DNA from: Prosthecobacter sp.
Lineage (GTDB): Bacteria; Verrucomicrobiota; Verrucomicrobiia; Verrucomicrobiales; Verrucomicrobiaceae
Direction of reading: 5' to 3'
Length of the DNA: 56,284 nt
Assembly: GCF_020439865.1 (NCBI RefSeq)
Contig: NZ_JAGRPF010000153.1
Coordinates: 1 to 56,284, forward strand
The notes beneath the pieces are model-generated. The model was not told where the DNA came from, did no database searches, and worked only from the letters and a program-made list of their open reading frames with translations. Both the position numbers and the translations under genes were made by a program. Shown in pieces: positions 8,198-16,800 of this stretch (position 1 is the stretch's first letter; every line of letters starts with the position of its first letter).

Positions 8198-9061
8198 ATG
8201 CGACTCTTCCTCCCCCTGCTCACCCTCGGCATCACTGCCGCCATTTTTCTGGCCCAGGCCGCCGATACTGCGGTCAAGCCCCTCCGCGTTCTTGTCGTCG
8301 CCGGCGGCTGCTGCCATGAATATGACAAGCAACACCTCATACTTAAAGAAGGTATCGAGGCTCGCCTGAACGCCATCGTCGATGTCGCCTACAATCCCGA
8401 CAAGACCACCAAGGCCACCTTTGAAATCTACAAGGCCAAGGACTGGGACAAGGACTTCGACGTCATCGTGCATGACGAGTGCAGCGCCGACGTGACCGAT
8501 CCCGCCTACGTCGGCGCCATTCTCGCAGCGCACAAGGCCGGCAAGCCCGCTGTCAATCTCCACTGTGCCATGCACAGCTACCGTTGGGGCAATTTCCGCG
8601 AAGCCGTGGCCGCCGGAGCTGACAACGCCGGCTGGTATGAGATGCTCGGCCTCCAGTCCACCGCCCACGGCCCCAAGGAGCCCATCTCCATCACCTTCAC
8701 TGACAAAAACCACCCGATCACCCAGGGCCTCGAAAACTGGACGACCATCAACGAAGAGCTCTACAACAACATCCAGATCCTCACTGGCAAACCGCTTGCC
8801 TCAGGCGTCCAGATCGTTCCGCCGAAGGCCAAGAAGGGCGAAACTCTGCCCCCTGACGCCAAGGCCACGGAAGCGACTTCAGTCGTCGCCTGGACCAACG
8901 AATACGGCCCGAACAAAACGAAGATCTTTTCCACCACCATCGGCCATCAAACCGAGACCGTGTCTGATGCCCGCTACCTTGATCTCGTGTGCCGCGGTAT
9001 TCTCTGGACCACCGGCCATATCAACGAAAATGGCCAGCCTGCTCCCGGCTACGGCAAATAA
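8198..9061 (+). CDS. Secreted ThuA-like protein
   Basis: After a signal peptide (MRLFLPLLTLGITAAIFLAQA) comes a ThuA/trehalose-utilisation domain of glutamine-amidotransferase-like fold: VLVVAGGCCHEYDKQ, DVIVHDEC, KPAVNLHCAMHSYR and GHQTETVSDARYLDLVCRGILWTTG. This family is very frequent in Verrucomicrobia and Planctomycetes, often with sugar oxidoreductases, but its activity is uncertain. ATG 8198 was chosen because it gives the signal peptide. It is a single gene followed by a strong terminator. Confidence 0.9.
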   Translation: MRLFLPLLTLGITAAIFLAQAADTAVKPLRVLVVAGGCCHEYDKQHLILKEGIEARLNAIVDVAYNPDKTTKATFEIYKAKDWDKDFDVIVHDECSADVTDPAYVGAILAAHKAGKPAVNLHCAMHSYRWGNFREAVAAGADNAGWYEMLGLQSTAHGPKEPISITFTDKNHPITQGLENWTTINEELYNNIQILTGKPLASGVQIVPPKAKKGETLPPDAKATEATSVVAWTNEYGPNKTKIFSTTIGHQTETVSDARYLDLVCRGILWTTGHINENGQPAPGYGK

Positions 9062-9101
9062 GCCGTCGCTCACCCGGCGGTGTAACCGAACCTCCACTTA
9101 A

Positions 9102-9134
9102 AAAATGCCCGGCGGCAACACCGCCGGGCATTTT
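9102..9134 (+). terminator. Intrinsic terminator after the ThuA-like gene
   Basis: A perfect 14-bp stem (AAAATGCCCGGCGG paired with CCGCCGGGCATTTT) with a five-base loop lies 41 bp after the stop at 9061, with T-run on the plus side and A-run on the minus side. Confidence 0.85.
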
Positions 9135-9194
9135 GCGTTTTTCGCTCTACAATCCTCAGTTTCCCGTTCCGATCAGCGTTCTAGGCATCTTCTC

Positions 9195-11465
9195 ATGCGT
9201 CCTTTTCTCGTTCTCACCCTTTCTCTCACGGTTCTTCTCCGCGCACATGGTGACCCCGGCCACTCAGCGCATGGCGAAGCTTTCAATGAAGGCCCGCGTC
9301 AGGCCGCCGTGTTCATTCCAGGCTGCGGTGATGCGGTCAACTTCCCGATCAGTTCGAAAAACCCGGAGGTGCAGAAGTTCTTCAAGCAAGGTGTCGGCCA
9401 GCTTCACGGCTTCTGGTATTACGAGGCCGAACGCACCTTCCGTCAGGTCGCCGCCATCGATCCTGACTGCGCCATGGCCTACTGGGGCATGAGCATGGCC
9501 AACGTAAACAATGAAAAACGAGCGAGGGCCTTCATCCAAAAGGCCACCCCGCTGAAATCCAAGGCCACGCCGCGTGAACAAAAGTGGATCGCCATTCTCG
9601 AAAACCTGTATCGCGACAATGACAAACGGGACAAGAAGCAGAAGAGCCTCGACTGCATCAAAGACTTCGAAGCGCTCGTTCAGGAAGACCGCAATGACAT
9701 CGAGGCCAAAGCCTTTCTCGTCTGGCGCATCTGGTTCTCACGTGATGAAGCGCCCATATCAAGCCTTCAGGCCGTTGACGCCCTGCTCGATCAGATCTTT
9801 GCCGCCGTCCCCAATCATCCCGCTCACCACTACCGCATTCACTTGTGGGATCAGAGCAAGCCGATCCTCGCCCTCAAATCCGACGCTCAATGTGGTCAGG
9901 CAGCCCCGGGGATCGCCCACATGTGGCACATGCCCGGGCACACGTTTTCCAAACTGAAGCGACCTGACGACGCTGCCTGGCAGCAGGAAGCCAGCACGCG
10001 AGTCGATCATGCCTACATGATCCGCACCTACATCCTGCCCGATCAGATTCACAACTACGCACACAACGAAGAGTGGCTCACACGCACTTACAACGATCTG
10101 GGGCGGGCCAACGACGCCGCCGCACTTGCCCGCAGCCTCATCGCCATCCCCCGCCATCCAGCCTACAACACGCTGGACAAAAACAGCACCTCTTCCAGCT
10201 ACGGCCGCACCCGCCTGATCGAGACGCTCATCAAATGGGAGCTCTGGAATGATTTGAAAAAGTTCACCGCCACGCCGGCTGGTCATCCCGCCCACGACAT
10301 CACCCGCTTGCGCGCAGCCGGCCTCGCCGCCTATCACCTCGACGACGCCAACGCGCTCGCGGCCGCGCTCAAGGAACTCGGCACCCTCAAGACAGAGACC
10401 AAACTCGTCAATGTCGACACCAGCAAAATCAAATCGGCCAAGCCACAAAGCGGTGCGAGCACCACCACCGGCAAATCCGGCACGTCCAAATCCTCAACAC
10501 CGCCCAAACCTGCCGAGAAGCCAGAGGTCAAAGCCAAAAACAACGCCACCGCCGAACTCAAGGCGCTTGTGGCCCTAAACGGGAAGGACACTTCAGAAGC
10601 CACCAAACTCCTGGACGCCCTCAAAACCACCGACGTTCCCAAAGAGCGCCAGGCACGTTATTGGCTCAAGCTCGGGGATAAAACCAAGGCCGTCGAACTC
10701 ACCAAGAACTTCACGCAGGATCTCGTCGGCCTCGCCATCAAAACGGAGATCCTCCAGGCCTGCGGCAAAATGGACGACGCCAAAAAGGCCTTCGAAGAAA
10801 CACGCAAACAGGCCTTCGCCATGGATCGCGACCTCCCCATCGCCAAACGCCTCGATACGCTCGCCAAAACCTTCGGCATCACCGGTGACTGGCCCGCTCC
10901 CGCGCCCAAACGCACTGACAGCGGAGTGCGGCCTGAAATCACCACACTCGGCCCTGTCCACTGGCACGCCCCGGACGCTCCGGTCTTCGAGGCCCTCACG
11001 CTCGACAACCGGTTTGTCAAAAGCACCGACTTCACCTCGAAGAAACCCACGCTGTTCATCTTCTATCTCGGCCATGACTGCGGTCATTGCGTCGAGCAGA
11101 TGCAGGCATTTTCCAAAGTTGCAGGTGACTTTGACAAAGCCGGCATTCAGCTCGTCGCCATCACTCTTGAGCCAACGACCGTGGCCGCAGGCATTCGTCC
11201 CAAGCTTAACCTCAAGCCAGACGCACCACTCCCCTTCCCGATTCTCAGCGACTCAAGCCTCGCTGCGTTCAAGGCCGTGCGAGCCCATGACGATTTCGAA
11301 AACGAAAACCTCCACGCCACCCTTCTCATCGACACCCATGGCAAACAGCGCTGGCAGGACATTAGCTGGGAGCCCTTCACCAATGCCAAATTTGCCTTGG
11401 AGGAGTCCAAGCGCCTGCTTCAGCTCGACACGGAGACCGCAGAGGCCGGCCATGCCAGTGAGTGA
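9195..11465 (+). CDS. Secreted TPR protein with C-terminal thioredoxin-like domain
   Basis: This 756-residue protein starts with a signal peptide (MRPFLVLTLSLTVLLRAHG). The first two-thirds is helical repeats of TPR type (for example YEAERTFRQVAAIDPDCAMAYWGMSMAN), with two histidine-rich segments (HYRIHLWD, HMWHMPGH). A Ser/Lys/Pro linker follows, and the C-terminus is an AhpC/TlpA-like redoxin domain with CGHC at 629-632. It probably acts outside the cytoplasm in thiol redox chemistry; the substrate is unknown. The ATG at 9195 was chosen for the signal peptide and because an earlier in-frame start lies inside the terminator. Confidence 0.85.
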   Translation: MRPFLVLTLSLTVLLRAHGDPGHSAHGEAFNEGPRQAAVFIPGCGDAVNFPISSKNPEVQKFFKQGVGQLHGFWYYEAERTFRQVAAIDPDCAMAYWGMSMANVNNEKRARAFIQKATPLKSKATPREQKWIAILENLYRDNDKRDKKQKSLDCIKDFEALVQEDRNDIEAKAFLVWRIWFSRDEAPISSLQAVDALLDQIFAAVPNHPAHHYRIHLWDQSKPILALKSDAQCGQAAPGIAHMWHMPGHTFSKLKRPDDAAWQQEASTRVDHAYMIRTYILPDQIHNYAHNEEWLTRTYNDLGRANDAAALARSLIAIPRHPAYNTLDKNSTSSSYGRTRLIETLIKWELWNDLKKFTATPAGHPAHDITRLRAAGLAAYHLDDANALAAALKELGTLKTETKLVNVDTSKIKSAKPQSGASTTTGKSGTSKSSTPPKPAEKPEVKAKNNATAELKALVALNGKDTSEATKLLDALKTTDVPKERQARYWLKLGDKTKAVELTKNFTQDLVGLAIKTEILQACGKMDDAKKAFEETRKQAFAMDRDLPIAKRLDTLAKTFGITGDWPAPAPKRTDSGVRPEITTLGPVHWHAPDAPVFEALTLDNRFVKSTDFTSKKPTLFIFYLGHDCGHCVEQMQAFSKVAGDFDKAGIQLVAITLEPTTVAAGIRPKLNLKPDAPLPFPILSDSSLAAFKAVRAHDDFENENLHATLLIDTHGKQRWQDISWEPFTNAKFALEESKRLLQLDTETAEAGHASE

Positions 11466-11471
11466 CTCCCG

Positions 11472-11491
11472 AGCGAATTTCAATTCGCTCA
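11472..11491 (+). other. Perfect 8-bp hairpin after the TPR-thioredoxin gene
   Basis: GAGCGAAT, loop TTCA, ATTCGCTC lies seven bases after the stop of the preceding gene. It has no T-tract, so it may protect mRNA 3' ends or be a weak terminator. Confidence 0.45.
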
Positions 11492-11525
11492 TCCGTGACG
11501 TTGCCGCGCGCGGCATCCTCCGTTA

Positions 11526-12785
11526 ATGCTGCGCATGCTTTCCTCCCGCGTTTGTCTCTGGACCGTCGCTGCATTCACCGCTCTCCTTCTCGCCGCCTGC
11601 CAGATGCCTGCACCGCAGGCTTACCAGCCGCAGCCGGCCCAGGCTGGCCCTTTCATGCTGGGCATCGACGTCCTGGCGTCACGCGGCTTTGATCTGATCC
11701 GCGGAAAGCGCGTCGGTCTCATCACGAACCAGACCAGCATGACCGGCCGCGGAGAACGCACTCGCACCGCTATGCAGCGAGGGCTTGGCGCCAATCTCGT
11801 CGCGCTTTACGCACCGGAACATGGCATCGACGGCACCATCGGCGCGGGACTTCATGTGAGCACTCGTCGCGATTCGGTGACAGGTCTGACCGTCTATTCG
11901 CTCTACGGCCCCACACGCAAACCGACACCCGCGATGCTTGCGCCCATCGACGTCCTCGTGTTTGACCTGCAGGACATCGGCTGCCGCAGCTACACTTACA
12001 TCAGCACCATGATCGTCGCGATGGAGGCCGCAGCGGAAAACGGCAAGCAGTTCGTCGTGCTCGACCGCCCCAATCCTCTCGGCGGATGGCGCGTAGAGGG
12101 CCCGCCGCTGGAATCCAAATGGAAGTCCTTCGTCGGTCAGATCCCTGTGCCTTACGTCCATGGCATGACGGCCGGTGAACTCGCCATGATGGCCTGCGGT
12201 CGCGGCTGGGTGTCCCGTGTCCCGCGTCTCGATGTCGTCAAAATGCAGGGCTGGAACCGCGGCATGGTCTGGCAGGACACCGGGCTGCGTTGGTATCAAA
12301 CGTCCCCCAACATTCCTCACGCCACCTCGCCCTTCTACTACGTCGCCACAGGCATCCTCGGTGGCGCGACATCAGTGGACATAGGCATCGGCACAGAGAA
12401 TCCCTTTGGCTATGCCGGTGGCAGCGGCGTCAATCCCGACGCCCTGCTCGCCTACTGTCGGCGTCTGAACACACCCGGCGTCAGCTTCTCGCCTTACTCC
12501 AAGAACGGGTTTGGCGGCGTGCGCCTCAGCATTCATCCCCGCGCCAGGGCCAACATCACCGCATTGGACGTCCTCCTGCTCACCGAAATCAACCGCCTCT
12601 CCGGCGGCAAGGTTGTTAGCCGGATGAGCGGCTCAAAACTCAACCTCTTCAACAAGGTGTATGGCAGCGAATCCCTCTACCACGACCTCCGTCGCGGCAC
12701 TCCCGCCACCAGCATCGTCGCCCGATGGGAAAGCTATAACCAGAGCTTCCGCTCGCAAAGACAGCGTTTCCTGCTTTATCCCTGA
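11526..12785 (+). CDS. DUF1343/NamZ-type exo-beta-N-acetylmuramidase, lipoprotein
   Basis: NamZ enzymes cleave MurNAc from the non-reducing end of cell-wall fragments in peptidoglycan recycling. The 419-residue protein has a lipobox LLAAC with Cys25, then GIDVLASRGFDLIRGKRVGL, YAPEHGI, VFDLQDIGCRSYTYISTM, RPNPLGG and GIGTENPFGYAG, which are typical of the family. As a lipoprotein it would act in the periplasm or at a membrane. The neighbouring genes give no pathway; a VanX-type dipeptidase at 27433 is the only other cell-wall enzyme nearby. Confidence 0.9.
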   Translation: MLRMLSSRVCLWTVAAFTALLLAACQMPAPQAYQPQPAQAGPFMLGIDVLASRGFDLIRGKRVGLITNQTSMTGRGERTRTAMQRGLGANLVALYAPEHGIDGTIGAGLHVSTRRDSVTGLTVYSLYGPTRKPTPAMLAPIDVLVFDLQDIGCRSYTYISTMIVAMEAAAENGKQFVVLDRPNPLGGWRVEGPPLESKWKSFVGQIPVPYVHGMTAGELAMMACGRGWVSRVPRLDVVKMQGWNRGMVWQDTGLRWYQTSPNIPHATSPFYYVATGILGGATSVDIGIGTENPFGYAGGSGVNPDALLAYCRRLNTPGVSFSPYSKNGFGGVRLSIHPRARANITALDVLLLTEINRLSGGKVVSRMSGSKLNLFNKVYGSESLYHDLRRGTPATSIVARWESYNQSFRSQRQRFLLYP

Positions 12786-12966
12786 ACTCCTGCCCGTCCC
12801 TCTTCCCGGGAAATCCGAACGCCGACGCTTTCACAACCCGCTTCACAGCCGGTTCGCATCTGAGCCGCTCGTAGACGCTGCCAAACCAGTCTGTGTACGA
12901 AGCAGGACGCTCGACAGCACCGGCGTATGGTCAGGCATCTTTTCTTTCCGAGGAGCACTGTCGCAG

Positions 12967-13821
12967 CTACTCCAGCGCCACAGGCCACCACTCCACCGGC
13001 ACCTTCTGCGTCATGAACCACTCCCGGAAACGACGAGAGACGATGATGGCTGGCTCCCGCTGGTGTGTGTAGCCGTAGCCCCACCGCTCGGCAGAGATCG
13101 CGACATCAAACGGGCCAATCGTCTTGAACGCTGCGGCTGAGTAATGATGCTGCCAGGGAAAGTAGATGTCGTTCACATAACAGGCCAGACTCTTGGCAGG
13201 ATCGAAAGGCTCGCCATCAACGCCCACCGTCGGCGTCAGCACCGGCGGGAGCGTGATGCTGCTCCAAATCTGCCAGAGCGCGAGATTTTCCGGCTTCCGG
13301 CTTTTGATGGTCGCCTGACGGAATGTTAGCCCCTTGAAGTTCTGCGCCTCCAGCTCCTTGCGAAAGGCATCCGAGCAGATCGGGTTGGACATGGCGACGG
13401 CAATGCCGACTGGACTGCCACGGTAACTGCTAAAGGCGATCTCAGGAATGCCTTCCGGAGGAAGCAGCTTGCTGTCGCAAATTTCCTTGGTCACATGAAG
13501 TTCAAAGTATTCGGATTGATTTAGCTCTTCCGGATCCCAAACTCGTTCGCCTCGGACTTGATAAAGCGTGGGATGAGCATTTGGCACCTGAGGGCGATAA
13601 TTCCAATTTGGTTCCCGTCCTGTGGCACGCAAGAATCCAATCACTTCATCAATCACCGGAGTGCCGGGCTCAGCCTGAAGATGGAAGCCGACGAGTTCTT
13701 TCGGAAAGAACTGCGGCCACTTCGCACGCATTTGTGACAACACTTTTTTAGGAACTTCTCGACCACATGTTTCTCGGTCGTTTTCTGCTTCGTGGATGGT
13801 AAATCGAGCGATGAGTTTCAT
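12967..13821 (-). CDS. Candidate immunity protein for the adjacent Hint/HNH toxin
   Basis: I do not recognise a known family in this 284-residue cytoplasmic protein: it has no signal peptide or membrane segment, starts MKLIARFTIHEAENDRE and is rich in Trp, Tyr, Pro and Glu. The immunity call rests on context: its ATG is only nine bases after the toxin's stop on the same strand, the usual place for the cognate immunity gene of a polymorphic toxin. Base composition of its first half is AT-richer than its neighbours, matching the toxin tip. It could instead be an unrelated cargo gene. Stop codon is at 12967, leaving 181 bp to the stop of the DUF1343 gene. Confidence 0.65.
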   Translation of the reverse strand: MKLIARFTIHEAENDRETCGREVPKKVLSQMRAKWPQFFPKELVGFHLQAEPGTPVIDEVIGFLRATGREPNWNYRPQVPNAHPTLYQVRGERVWDPEELNQSEYFELHVTKEICDSKLLPPEGIPEIAFSSYRGSPVGIAVAMSNPICSDAFRKELEAQNFKGLTFRQATIKSRKPENLALWQIWSSITLPPVLTPTVGVDGEPFDPAKSLACYVNDIYFPWQHHYSAAAFKTIGPFDVAISAERWGYGYTHQREPAIIVSRRFREWFMTQKVPVEWWPVALE

Positions 13822-13830
13822 TGGCTGTTT

Positions 13831-16800
13831 TTACAGTATGCTTCGTTTCTTAAACCATGCGAGCGACACCTTCTTCATTCCTTGATAACCATTATCTTGA
13901 TACCATTGGACAATTGCGTTGGCTTTGTCGGCAGGGCTTCCATTTCTAAAGTCTTTGGAGACCAAAAGCTTCTGCATCGCCTTAGTGATTTTCGCATGAT
14001 CTGCTTTGGACAGTGCGACAGCCGCAACATCACCCAAGGAATGATCAGTCGGTAAGCCGCCAGGAAATCCACGCATCAACTTTAATACCGACTTCGGCAC
14101 GATGTGATGAATGTCCGTGTCCGCCTGCTTGAGTTTGCGGATCGTGGTGCTTCCCGCGTAGGATGCCTTGATCTGGTTGTAGGTCGGGATCAAGTCCACA
14201 TCCGTGATGTCGCCGTCTTCAAAGGCTTTCACCATCTTCTGCGTCATCTTCTTGTAGCCGTTGCCCCAGATGCGGTCGCTCTTGATCGTTCCGGAGATCG
14301 CCTCACGCGCCTCCTTCAAGTACTCAAAGTATCTCGCCGGATCGTCACCCTTCTTGGCGATGATCTTCACCAGCCGTTCGCCGAGCCTGCCGCAATCATC
14401 CAGCCCGTCGTTATGCACCCACACCGGCAACGCTCCGGCGAAGTAGGTGTGGTGGCCGGCGACGGTGAAGTTGTAGGTGGTGAACGTGGTGCCCGGCGCG
14501 GCGTGCTCGATGCGCGCCTCCTGCACCGCCGCATCGCGGCCATCCGCCAGTGTCAGCAGATCACCCGCCGCCAGCGTGCCTGCGGCCACGAACGCGGCCA
14601 GCATGCCGCCGACGCTTCGTCGTGCGTGAACCAGATGGCCCGGCGTGCAGGCGATTTCCGCCGGCGCTGCTTCCGGCTGCACCGCATGCCGCGCCAGGCC
14701 CAGTCCCTGGCTCGCTTCGGCATCCACCGCGCCGCCACTGGCTTCATAATGCACATGCACCAGTGTGTCGGGGTGCGTCACGAACGTGCGCACCACGGGC
14801 CGCCAGCCCCATTCGCCGGTCTCGTCGTTGCGTGACCAAACCCAGTCTCCATCCTTGATCTGCTCAATGGGTCGCAGTCCGCTCAGCGTGAGAACGGGTG
14901 TTCCTGCCACGAAGCAGAAGTCCCCGAGCTTGTCGGCGATGACATTGAACCCCCGGATCTTCGCCACCAGCCTGCCTATGCCAGGCACATCAGCAAAGCG
15001 GTCCAGCAGGATCTCCAGGAATTTGAACGCGCGCGTCACCTTCGGTGCGTGCCGTGCCAGCATCGCCGCGCCACCGACCATCCCTTCCGGTGCCGTAAGC
15101 ACCGCGCCCACAACCATCGCCACGATCTCAAAGGTGATGTAGCCCTGCCAGTAGCCCCGCTCGTACGACTCCATCCCCGACCAGGTGTCATCGGCCATGA
15201 TGAGGATTTGCTCCAGCAGCTCCAGCGCCAGCCGCAGCTCCGGCCCCATCTTCTCTTTCTGCGGGAACTCGCCCTGCAGCGCGCTGCGCACCACCGTCTC
15301 GTTGACCTGAAAGTTGAGCTTCCACCAAAAATCCCACACCTCCGGCCCCCAGTCCTTGAGCACATGCCCCACCTGCGCGCCCAGCTCTTCCGCGCGCTGC
15401 GCGGCATGGATCGCCGCCTTGACCTCCCCCTGATAGGCATCGCCAAAGGTCATCTCCCATATCGTGCCCATCGGGGTGCTCAACCATATCACGTTGGCCG
15501 CCTTTTCACTGATGCCGGCCACGGAGACCACCATGTCCTTGCCCGTGCTCCAGGGGTTGTCGAAGAACCCGTGCACGAATCCCTTGTAGTAGCCCGTGCT
15601 CGTCCTGTCCTGCCACCAGACCCCCGCCTGGCGCTGAACCCGCTGCATCAGGGTCATGCCGTTTCCCGGCACCACCGCAGCGCGCCCCTTCGCTCCTGAG
15701 TAGCCTTCACCTGCATAAAAGCTCTCCGGCAAGTCCTGCTCCTCCCAGCTTTCCTCCGCCCCCAGCTCCACCATGCCTGGCGAGGTCGCCTCCTCTTCCT
15801 CCTCCAACACGGGATAGGCCTGCCGTGCCTCCATCGGCAATGCCGCCACCGTCACCGGCTGGTCTGGATGGAGCAGGTCCGCCACACGGGCGATGCCGTC
15901 CTTGATCAGCACCGGGAGCGCCTGTCCGGCGATGTGGATGCGCCGCACCTGCTCCAGCAGCGCCATCGGCCCCATCAGCCGCAGGGTATAAGCATGGAAC
16001 TCCCCCGCACCGCTTTCCACCGCCTCGCCCACCTGCCCCACGCCCACGCTCCAGCCCCAGTAACCGCCATACTCCTCCTGCGCGCTCCAGACAAAGGTTC
16101 CGCTGTTCACCTCCGTCTCGATCATGGGAGAAAACGCCGCGCCCTGCCAGCCGCTCTGCGGCAGCGTGATGAAGCCGTGCAGCGCCTCCGGCGCGGTGCT
16201 GGTGAGCGCCGGAGCCTGCGTGAACTGGAACACCGCCTGCCCGTCCGCGCTGCGGTAGAGCAGCGCGTTGCCGGCCTGCCGCTTGAGCACCACCTCATTG
16301 ACCAGCGGCTCGTCATCCACGCTGATGCTCAACCGCGCCTCGTCCGCTGCCAGTGTGCCGCCCGCCACGGGCAGTTCCAGCATCACCTCACTGCCAGTGC
16401 CGCCACCCAGCGCATCGGGCGGGGTGGCATTGATTTCAAAGCTGACTTCCGCCGTTCCGGAGAGGTGATACAACGGATCACTGACGATGAGGCCAAGCGT
16501 ATTCTGCCCCTCCGTCACCTTCACGCCGCTCAGCGTGTGGCTGAACGACCCCTCATACGGATAGGGCCGGTCCTGCCCGGCGGGCGTGTCCCCCTTCGTC
16601 ACCTGCAGGGACACCACGCTCTGCGGCAGCGGCTCGTCGTTCACACTGGCGTAGGCGCTTTGAATGGTCCCCGTCTCCTCTCCCGGCGTCAGATCACACA
16701 CGGCGGAGCGCACCTTCCCGGAAAGCGCGATGTCCACCAGCAGCCCGGAACCGTCGTCAGCCACACGTGGATTCGTCACGCTGACGTTTTGCAGGTCGAT

